64,000 nt of DNA, taken from the NCBI RefSeq assembly GCF_000829675.1, contig NZ_BBRX01000029.1:1-64000 (forward strand), read 5' to 3'. Numbering within the stretch: the first letter of the stretch is position 1; each line of letters starts with the position of its first letter. Below, in pieces: positions 57,674-64,000 of this stretch. The position numbers were made by a program, and so were the translations under genes. The DNA comes from Acinetobacter rudis (GTDB lineage Bacteria; Pseudomonadota; Gammaproteobacteria; Pseudomonadales; Moraxellaceae). A model generated the notes under the pieces. The model made no database searches, was not told where the DNA came from, and was given only the letters and a program-made list of their open reading frames with translations.

Positions 57674-58822
57674 ATGAAGGCACTCGAAGGCATTACGGTT
57701 ATTGCTTTGGAACATGCGATTGCCGCGCCGTTTTGTACTCGACAATTGGCAGACCTGGGTGCACGCGTGATTAAAATCGAACGACCTGAAGGGGGTGATT
57801 TTGCACGTGACTATGATCAACGCGTACATGGTATGTCTTCACACTTTGTTTGGGCCAACCGCTCCAAACAAAGTCTTACGCTTGACTTAAAGGACCCGAC
57901 CAAGCGACCAATATTACTCAGCCTGCTCAGCAAAGCCGATGTTTTCATTCAAAACTTAGCACCCGGTGCGAGTCAGCGGCTAGGCTTGTCCTTTGAACAA
58001 TTGCACGCACAATTTCCCCAACTGATCGTCTGTGATATTTCAGGCTATGGAGATGATTTGGCCCGACCTGGCCCTTATCGTGATAAAAAAGCCTATGACT
58101 TACTGATCCAAAGTGAGTCAGGCTTTTTATCCGTCACGGGTACAGCAGAGCAAAGTGTCAAAGCGGGATGTTCGATTGCTGATATTTCTGCTGGTATGTA
58201 TGCCTATAGCAATATTTTGGCAGCTTTACTGGAAAGAGGCCGCACTGGTTTGGGCAAACGCATTGATATTTCTATGTTGGAATGTATGACTGAATGGATG
58301 GGCTTCCCACTGTATTACAGTCTAGAGCAACAGTCTCAACCTGAGAGAACTGGTGCTGCACATGCCACGATTTTCCCCTATGGCTCATTTGCGACAGGTG
58401 ATCAACAACAAGTACTCTTTGCAGTTCAAAATGAAGGTGAATGGCAAAGGTTTTGTGACATTGTCTTAGCACAACCCGAAATTGGGCAGGCAGAACAATT
58501 TAATAGTCATTCTAAGCGTTTAGTACAACGTATCGAACTGACAAAGCATATTGAACAGGTCTTTTCCACACTAACACGCCAAGACATTATCAATCGGCTC
58601 GACCAAGCACAGATCGCCAATGCCAATGTCAATACGCTGCTAGATGTCTGGAATCACCCACAGCTCAAAGCACGACAACGCTGGACCGAAGTCGATACAC
58701 CTGTCGGACCTGTACCCACCTTAAAACCTGTAGGTCTAAGCCATGCAGAAGATTATCAGATTGAAAAAATCCCTGCCTTGGGTGAGCACACAACACAAAT
58801 CCTCAAAGAACTCGGGTTTTAA
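57674..58822 (+). CDS. ict: Class III CoA-transferase (CaiB/BaiF), likely itaconate CoA-transferase
   Basis: Family III CoA-transferase of 382 aa. It opens LEGITVIALEHAIAAPFCTRQLADLGARVIKIERPEGGDFAR and has the catalytic Asp in KAYDLLIQSESG (about residue 150). FWANRSKQSLTLDLK and GLGKRIDISMLE follow, as in formyl-CoA and succinyl-CoA:itaconate transferases. It is the last gene of the operon and would activate itaconate with succinyl-CoA, so transferase, hydratase and lyase form a full route to acetyl-CoA and pyruvate. Confidence 0.84.
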   Translation: MKALEGITVIALEHAIAAPFCTRQLADLGARVIKIERPEGGDFARDYDQRVHGMSSHFVWANRSKQSLTLDLKDPTKRPILLSLLSKADVFIQNLAPGASQRLGLSFEQLHAQFPQLIVCDISGYGDDLARPGPYRDKKAYDLLIQSESGFLSVTGTAEQSVKAGCSIADISAGMYAYSNILAALLERGRTGLGKRIDISMLECMTEWMGFPLYYSLEQQSQPERTGAAHATIFPYGSFATGDQQQVLFAVQNEGEWQRFCDIVLAQPEIGQAEQFNSHSKRLVQRIELTKHIEQVFSTLTRQDIINRLDQAQIANANVNTLLDVWNHPQLKARQRWTEVDTPVGPVPTLKPVGLSHAEDYQIEKIPALGEHTTQILKELGF

Positions 58823-58928
58823 AGCACCATTGTGATGTGATGATGCACACAAGTTATTGCTTTTAGACATGTGAATAGGCTATTAATATTTCATCAAATG
58901 CTGCTAGATCAAGGGATGAAATACGACG

Positions 58929-59822
58929 ATGAACTTTGATCTGAATGACTTTCGCCTGATCTTAAATATCGCTGAAACACACAATCTCACCCGTGCCGCT
59001 GAACGTTGTTTTATTTCGACCCCGGCAGCCAGCAATCGGATTAGAAATTTAGAATTACAACTTGGACTCAAAATATTAGAGCGTTCATCTCAAGGGGTCA
59101 CCCTCACTGAAATAGGGCAAATTTATTTAAAATATGCCAAAAACATTTACCACAATTTGGAATGTTTAAAGGGTGAACTTGCAGAGTTTAATCAGTTGAT
59201 TCAAGGTAAGCTCAGCATCGCAGCCAATACCACCGCAATTACTGAATATATCCCCAAAGCTTTATCAGAATATTTAATTACTCATCCGCATGTTGATGTC
59301 AATTTAAAAGAAATGACCAGCGAAGAAATTATTCAGATGGTGCAAGATCAACGTGTTGATCTTGGCATTATTTCAGGTGAGATCAACACCCATCATCTAC
59401 AAACTCGCTCACTGATCTCATCACAGTTGATTTTAATTGCACCCAAAATGCATCCAATTTTAGACATTGAGCATTTAACCTTAAGCGATATCATCCAATA
59501 TTCACTGGTCAGTCTGCATGAAGGTAGTGCAATTCAGCAGTTCCTTTATAAACTAGCCCAGCAACTCGATAAAAAAATTAATATCCGAGTGCAAGTATCA
59601 AGCTATGACTCAATCTGTCAAATGGTGGCTGCTGGTGCAGGTATTTCGATCATTCCTCTCGCGGCATTTCAACGTTTACAGCATATTCACCCGCAACTAG
59701 CGCATAAAGACATCTATGAAAAATGGGCACAGCGTAGCTTTCAGATCTGTAGTACAGACTTTGAGGATCTTAGCCAATTTGCCAAAGATTTTATCCTGTG
59801 CTTACAAGCGCATATTCATTAA
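58929..59822 (+). CDS. LysR-type regulator of the methylmuconolactone-like operon
   Basis: LysR regulator of 297 aa. Helix-turn-helix: NLTRAAERCFISTPAASNRIRNLELQLG, with ERSSQGVTLTEIGQ as the wing. The effector domain starts near residue 90 with GKLSIAANTTAITEYIP. It lies 138 bases before the CoA-transferase gene on the same strand and probably controls it. Equivalent to the LysR gene of mml clusters. Confidence 0.8.
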   Translation: MNFDLNDFRLILNIAETHNLTRAAERCFISTPAASNRIRNLELQLGLKILERSSQGVTLTEIGQIYLKYAKNIYHNLECLKGELAEFNQLIQGKLSIAANTTAITEYIPKALSEYLITHPHVDVNLKEMTSEEIIQMVQDQRVDLGIISGEINTHHLQTRSLISSQLILIAPKMHPILDIEHLTLSDIIQYSLVSLHEGSAIQQFLYKLAQQLDKKINIRVQVSSYDSICQMVAAGAGISIIPLAAFQRLQHIHPQLAHKDIYEKWAQRSFQICSTDFEDLSQFAKDFILCLQAHIH

Positions 59823-59960
59823 ATTTTATCTTAAAACCATTTGAGTAGCACGTTAACCTGAGGTTAATGAGGCTTTCAAATTCTAAAATTGTGCAAAACA
59901 CTAAACTGTGTGAATTTAGCAACAGTGAAGATAAAAATGTGAATATTACAGGGTAGTAAA

Positions 59961-60635
59961 ATGATCAACAAAATTTTCAACTCAGCCCAAGATTTAGTCC
60001 AAGACATTCGCGATGGTGCCGTGATTGCTGTCGGTGGTTTTGGTGGTTCAGGTATGCCCAATCAATTGATTGATGCCTTAATTGCGCAAGGCGCCAAAGA
60101 TCTCACCATCGTCAGCAACAATGCAGGCAATGGCGATCATGGATTAGCTGCACTACTCAAAGCCAAACGGGTAAAAAAGCTGATTTGCTCTTTTCCGAGA
60201 CAAAAAGATGCCTATGTATTTGAAGAGCTTTATCGTAATAAACAAATTGAATTGGAAGTGGTTGCACAAGGCACCTTAGCTGAACGACTGCGTGCAGCCG
60301 GCACAGGTATCGGTGGATTCTACACACGAACCGCCTACGGCACTTTGTTGGCAGAAGGCAAAGAATGTAAAACCATCGATGGTAAAAACTATATTTTTGA
60401 ACAGGCGCTGGCTGTCGACTATAGCTTGATCACAGCCAAAATGGGTGATCGTTGGGGTAACTTAATTTACAACAAAACAGCGCGAAACTTCGCACCAGTC
60501 ATGGCGATGGCTGCTGCAAAAACCTTAGTCGTGGTCGATCAAATCTGTGAACTTGGTGAGTTAGATCCTGAAGTGATTATTACTCCAGGGATTTTTGTCG
60601 ATCGCCTGACTTTAAAAACTGCCGTGGGAGCTTAA
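59961..60635 (+). CDS. CoA-transferase subunit A, mmlF-like
   Basis: Alpha subunit, 224 aa, of a family I CoA-transferase, paralogous to CatI (GGFGGSGMPNQLIDALI, SNNAGNGDHGLAALLKA, ICSFPRQKDAYVFEELY, GDRWGNLIYNKTARNF). In this context the substrate is probably 4-methyl-3-oxoadipate. It differs from CatI at many positions, notably after RIQAAG / RLRAAG. The next gene starts 2 bases after its stop. The mmlF identity rests on its neighbours. Confidence 0.82.
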   Translation: MINKIFNSAQDLVQDIRDGAVIAVGGFGGSGMPNQLIDALIAQGAKDLTIVSNNAGNGDHGLAALLKAKRVKKLICSFPRQKDAYVFEELYRNKQIELEVVAQGTLAERLRAAGTGIGGFYTRTAYGTLLAEGKECKTIDGKNYIFEQALAVDYSLITAKMGDRWGNLIYNKTARNFAPVMAMAAAKTLVVVDQICELGELDPEVIITPGIFVDRLTLKTAVGA

Positions 60636-60637
60636 GC

Positions 60638-61294
60638 ATGAATATTCAACAAAAATATGATCTTGCCCAACGCATTGCTCAAGATATTCCAGAAGGGTCA
60701 TATGTCAATTTAGGTATTGGATTGCCTACTCTCGTTGCGGATTATTTTGGTAATAAAGAAGTCATTTTACACAGTGAAAATGGTGTACTTGGTCAATGGA
60801 TACAAGCAGAAGCAGGACGAGAAGATTGGGATCTGATCAATGCTGGCAAAGAAGCGATCCAACTTAAACAAGGTGGTGCTTTTTTCCACCATGCAGACTC
60901 CTTTGGCATGATGCGTGGTGGTCATTTGGATTATTGCATCTTAGGCGCTTTTCAGATCTCAGCTCAAGGTGATTTAGCTAACTGGCACACAGGACAAGTA
61001 GATGCTATTCCAGCTGTTGGCGGTGCTATGGATTTAGCATCAGGAGCACGCAATGTCTACGTCATGATGGAGCATTTAACGAAACAAGGCCAAAGTAAAA
61101 TCTTGCCAAAATGTAGTTATCCACTGACAGGACTGCAATGTGTGGATCGAGTTTATACCGAGATCGCTACCTTCGAGTTTAAAGACAATAAAGTTTATGT
61201 GATTGATATTGTTGCACCACACACGGCGGATGAGGTGCAGAACATGACCGATGTTGCTTTGGATTTTAGTAGGGTGCTGGCTAAAGTTTTTTAA
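60638..61294 (+). CDS. CoA-transferase subunit B, mmlG-like
   Basis: Beta subunit of 218 aa with the catalytic Glu in HSENGVLGQW. Other conserved parts are GSYVNLGIGLPTLVADYF and GGHLDYCILGAFQISAQGDLANWHTG. It pairs with the preceding subunit. In CatJ the residues after the active-site Glu are LLAFGPPP, and here VLGQWIQA, so substrate preference may differ. Context points to methyl-substituted 3-oxoadipate. Confidence 0.82.
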   Translation: MNIQQKYDLAQRIAQDIPEGSYVNLGIGLPTLVADYFGNKEVILHSENGVLGQWIQAEAGREDWDLINAGKEAIQLKQGGAFFHHADSFGMMRGGHLDYCILGAFQISAQGDLANWHTGQVDAIPAVGGAMDLASGARNVYVMMEHLTKQGQSKILPKCSYPLTGLQCVDRVYTEIATFEFKDNKVYVIDIVAPHTADEVQNMTDVALDFSRVLAKVF

Positions 61295-61331
61295 AGATAA
61301 AAGAAATGTCGATTTTACAAAGGAGATGTAA

Positions 61332-62603
61332 ATGAGCATGTTTGATTGGTACAAGGAATCGGATTCCAACCAGAAAAAAACATTTTGGGCATGTTATGCA
61401 GGATGGGCTTTAGACTCCTACGACATGCAAATCTTTAGCTTTTTGTTGCCCGTCATTATGGCCACATGGGCACTGACCCAAACCCAAGTCGGCCTAATTG
61501 GCACTGTTGCTTTAGTTGTTACCGCAATTGGAGGTTGGATCGCTGGGATTCTTGCTGACCGTTATGGTCGAGTAAAAATTTTAATGTTCACCATTCTTTG
61601 GTTTACCTTCTTTGGCGTACTGGCTGGGTTTGCACAGAACTATGAACAGCTCTTAGTTGCAAGAACCTTACAAGGCCTAGGCTTTGGTGGTGAATGGGCC
61701 GTAGGTGCAGCACTGATGGCAGAAGCCGTTAAAGCCAAACATAAAAACAAAGCGGTTGGCTTCGTACAATCTGGCATGTCTTTGGGTTGGGCCGCCTCAG
61801 TGATTGTCGCAACAGGCATTATTAGCTTACTCCCACCAGAATGGTCTTGGCGTGTGATTTTATGGACTGGTGTGATTCCTGCATTTATCGTGATTTTTAT
61901 CCGACGTAATGTTAAAGAATCAGCTCAGTTCGTCCATGATGTTGCCAAGAATGATGCTGTCGTAGAGAAAGCCAATTTTTCGACCATTTTTAAAGCGAAA
62001 TACTTACGTTCGACCGTATTAGCCAGCTTACTTGTGGTGGGACTACAGGCAGCATGCTATGCGATTTTAATCTGGATTCCGACGCTCATGAATGAACGTG
62101 GCTTAAGTCCAAGTTCTAAAATTGTCACCATCTTAATTATGGCAGTCGGTGCATTTTCAGGCTTTATGTTTACCTCTTATCTGGCTGATAAAATTGGTCG
62201 TAAACAAACCTTGATTGCCATGTCGATTTTAAGTTGGGTAGTCACTGTGGTGTATATGCTGATCGCAATGAATCAGTACATTACCCTCGCACTGGGGTTC
62301 TTTGTCGGTTTCTCATCGATCGGTATGTTTGCTGCACTTGGACCATTTTTAAGTGATTTATTTCCAACACATATTCGCACTACGGGTATGGGCTTTTCCT
62401 ACAATGTCGGCAAATCACTAGGTGCACTTTCTGTTGTTGGGGTCGGCATCCTTGCAGACAAACTCGGCTTAGCTACATCAATCGGTCTATTCTGCTTGAT
62501 TGCCTATGCCCTTTCGACCATTTCTATCGTACTGATCAAAGTACCTAAAGAACAAACTACTTCGCTATTTACTGAATTAGCAAAACCAGAGGCCTCAACA
62601 TGA
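61332..62603 (+). CDS. MFS transporter, aromatic-acid/muconate type (mmlH-like)
   Basis: Twelve-helix symporter of 423 aa of the AAHS group (like MucK and PcaK). Marks: [16 protein letters not shown] in helix 1, RYGRVKIL in the A-motif loop, [18 protein letters not shown] in helix 4. AAAGGAGATG precedes the ATG. The last codons overlap the start of the next gene (ATGA), so translation is coupled to the methylisomerase gene. A muconolactone or methylmuconolactone is the likely cargo. Confidence 0.83.
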   Translation: MSMFDWYKESDSNQKKTFWACYAGWALDSYDMQIFSFLLPVIMATWALTQTQVGLIGTVALVVTAIGGWIAGILADRYGRVKILMFTILWFTFFGVLAGFAQNYEQLLVARTLQGLGFGGEWAVGAALMAEAVKAKHKNKAVGFVQSGMSLGWAASVIVATGIISLLPPEWSWRVILWTGVIPAFIVIFIRRNVKESAQFVHDVAKNDAVVEKANFSTIFKAKYLRSTVLASLLVVGLQAACYAILIWIPTLMNERGLSPSSKIVTILIMAVGAFSGFMFTSYLADKIGRKQTLIAMSILSWVVTVVYMLIAMNQYITLALGFFVGFSSIGMFAALGPFLSDLFPTHIRTTGMGFSYNVGKSLGALSVVGVGILADKLGLATSIGLFCLIAYALSTISIVLIKVPKEQTTSLFTELAKPEAST

Positions 62604-62923
62604 TTCGTATCCTTTATTTACTGCAAAAACCGACTGAAATGAGTCAAGCCCAGTTTGAACAAGAATGCTTAGTACACTATCAAATGTCGCACGATGTGCC
62701 CGGGCTGTATAAATACGAAGTGCGTTTAATCGCAGCAGAACCAAGCGATGTACATGTTGGATTCTTCGATGTCCCAGGTGTAGATGCGATTGGTGAGTGC
62801 TGGTTTGAAAACGAAGCTCAAATGCAAGTCTATCTGGATTCAGATATTCGTAAAAACTGGTTTGAACACGGCAAAAGCTTTATTGGCAAGTTAAAACCAT
62901 TTATTACCCGTGATGTAGGCTAA
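62600..62923 (+). CDS. mmlI: 4-methylmuconolactone methylisomerase (MmlI-like)
   Basis: Small ferredoxin-like fold protein of 107 aa. It matches my recollection of Cupriavidus MmlI closely throughout: [73 protein letters not shown], all with the same order, length and near-identical key residues (His26, Tyr39, Cys67-type positions to be aligned). It converts 4-methylmuconolactone to 3-methylmuconolactone so that the ring-derived lactone can be further metabolised. Starts inside the transporter stop. Confidence 0.83.
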   Translation: MIRILYLLQKPTEMSQAQFEQECLVHYQMSHDVPGLYKYEVRLIAAEPSDVHVGFFDVPGVDAIGECWFENEAQMQVYLDSDIRKNWFEHGKSFIGKLKPFITRDVG

Positions 62924-62982
62924 GTCATTGTTTATAAAACTCTTCACGCTACAACTTTTTATTATTGATCAGGATGACCCTT

Positions 62983-63261
62983 ATGCTTTTTTGCGTAGAA
63001 ATGACCGTAAATATCCCCTTAGACAGCGACCCTGTAAAAATGGATGAGATTAAACGTGCAGAGAAACAGCGCGCGATCGAATTGCAGCATGCAGGCAAAT
63101 GGCCACACCTATGGCGTGTCACTGGGCAATACTCCAATATCAGCATTTTTGATGTGGAATCGAATGACGAGTTACATAGCTTACTGACCAGTTTACCGTT
63201 ATTTCCTTATATGACGATGAAGGTGACTGCACTTTCTCAGCATCCCTCTTCTATTCATTGA
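62983..63261 (+). CDS. Muconolactone isomerase homologue (mmlJ-like)
   Basis: Paralogue of CatC, 92 aa from the ATG at 62983 (AGGATGA 6 bases upstream); an ATG 9 bases earlier and a TTG at 62965 are less likely. It matches CatC along its whole length: MTVNIPLD, KWPHLWRVTGQYSNISIFDVESNDELH, LPLFPYM. It probably isomerises 3-methylmuconolactone to the enol-lactone. Found 60 bases after the methylisomerase gene. Confidence 0.83.
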   Translation: MLFCVEMTVNIPLDSDPVKMDEIKRAEKQRAIELQHAGKWPHLWRVTGQYSNISIFDVESNDELHSLLTSLPLFPYMTMKVTALSQHPSSIH

Positions 63262-63290
63262 TTTTGCCCTCTTAAAGATTAAGGATCATC

Positions 63291-64000
63291 ATGAAAACAA
63301 TAGATGATATTTCAAAGGTGGATCTATCGGACTATATACAATCTGGTGATTGCGTGGTTTGGGGGCAAGCACAGGCTGAACCACGATCCTTAACGACAAA
63401 ACTCATGCAACAACGTCAGCAAATCGGCAAGTTCAAGGTATTTTTAGGCATTAGCCAATCTCCCACCTGTTTAGCCGAATTTGCCGATGATATTGAATAC
63501 TTGAGTTATTGTGGCGCTGGATACAATCGCGCTTTGGCCCAACACAAAGTCTTGGATATTTTACCCGTCCATTATTCACAACTCCCGCAGCTCATTGCAG
63601 CGAAACAATTGCAGATCGATGTGGTGCTGATTCAAGTTTCTGTGGCCAATGCACAAGGCCAGTACAGCTATAGTTTGGCACAGGATTATCTTAAAGTTGC
63701 GATACAACATGCACGTGTGGTGATTGCTGAAGTTAATCCTCATGCGCCGTGGGTCTATGCCGATCACTATCTCACCTCCGATGATTTTGATCTCATAGTT
63801 TTAACTGAACGTCACATTGGAGATGCTGCAACAACTACACCCTCAAGCATTTCAGTGAAAATCGCCCAACATGTTGCGGCTTGTATTCCCAATCATGCAA
63901 CTTTGCAACTGGGTATTGGCAGCATTCCAGAAGCCATTTTGGCAGCACTCGAACATCATCAACATTTGGGTGTTCACTCTGGGATGATCAGTGATGGCGT
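63291..64000 (+). CDS. Acetyl-CoA hydrolase/transferase-family protein, 5' part
   Basis: Runs off the right edge after about 236 residues. AAGGATCATC precedes the ATG. Visible: VVWGQAQAEPRSLT at the N-terminus, then NPHAPWVYAD, and a family Gln/Gly turn LQLGIGSIPEAIL and HSGMISDG as in the acetyl-CoA hydrolase/transferase and 4-hydroxybutyrate CoA-transferase family. It is immediately after the mmlJ-like gene and may be part of the same operon, although that is not known from mml clusters I recall. Confidence 0.75.
   Translation, partial: MKTIDDISKVDLSDYIQSGDCVVWGQAQAEPRSLTTKLMQQRQQIGKFKVFLGISQSPTCLAEFADDIEYLSYCGAGYNRALAQHKVLDILPVHYSQLPQLIAAKQLQIDVVLIQVSVANAQGQYSYSLAQDYLKVAIQHARVVIAEVNPHAPWVYADHYLTSDDFDLIVLTERHIGDAATTTPSSISVKIAQHVAACIPNHATLQLGIGSIPEAILAALEHHQHLGVHSGMISDG

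Overview
The window looks like chromosomal DNA of an Acinetobacter species. It is AT-rich, it carries a complete catM-catBCIJFD block in the order known from Acinetobacter, and the housekeeping genes (tesA divergent from an ybbAP-type ABC exporter, nfuA, pit, metH, sbmA) have the lengths and motifs expected of a gammaproteobacterium. The species cannot be named from the sequence alone. No rRNA, tRNA, CRISPR array, prophage or insertion sequence was found.

Layout. 1-9.4 kb: end of an unknown gene, an ABC exporter whose permease gene is broken by an in-frame TAA, TesA esterase, beta-carbonic anhydrase, a hypothetical protein, a Fur-type TonB-dependent receptor and NfuA. 9.5-25 kb: rhomboid protease, an unrecognised Rossmann-like protein, a Pit phosphate transporter behind a Pho-box-like site, cobalamin-dependent methionine synthase, a HAD phosphatase, DUF2505, PnuC, SbmA, a candidate minus-strand small RNA, a membrane-protein gene broken by an in-frame TGA, and a kynureninase-like enzyme behind a perfect inverted repeat. 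25-30.5 kb: L-fuconate (6-deoxy sugar acid) catabolic operon with a divergent FadR-type regulator. 30.8-35.8 kb: GntP permease, iron alcohol dehydrogenase, CoA-acylating semialdehyde dehydrogenase and an IclR regulator. 36-40 kb: SIMPL protein and an orphan type VI secretion island (PAAR, VRR-NUC nuclease, large immunity protein).

40.2-46.5 kb is the catechol branch of the beta-ketoadipate pathway, muconate to succinyl-CoA plus acetyl-CoA, under CatM. 46.7-53.6 kb holds an AEC transporter, a 36-residue membrane protein, DoxX and AraC proteins, a fatty-acid-hydroxylase-type membrane enzyme and a lipid- or xenobiotic-like operon (ferritin-like hydrolase, GST, two SDR-like proteins lacking the catalytic Tyr). 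53.7-58.8 kb matches the itaconate degradation gene set (LysR, acyl-CoA dehydrogenase, citramalyl-CoA lyase, itaconyl-CoA hydratase, class III CoA-transferase). 58.9 kb to the right edge resembles the mml (4-methylmuconolactone) gene set: LysR, CoA-transferase pair, MFS transporter, a very MmlI-like methylisomerase and a second muconolactone isomerase, then a partial acetyl-CoA hydrolase/transferase-family gene.

Together the right half is a catabolic island. Ordinary aromatics would pass through cat, methyl-substituted muconolactones through the mml-like genes, and itaconate/citramalate, fuconate and a hydroxy acid through separate operons, each with its own regulator. The most notable observations are the mml-like cluster, two genes each interrupted by one in-frame stop, the candidate small RNA, the paired hairpins between catC and catI, and the T6SS nuclease island.
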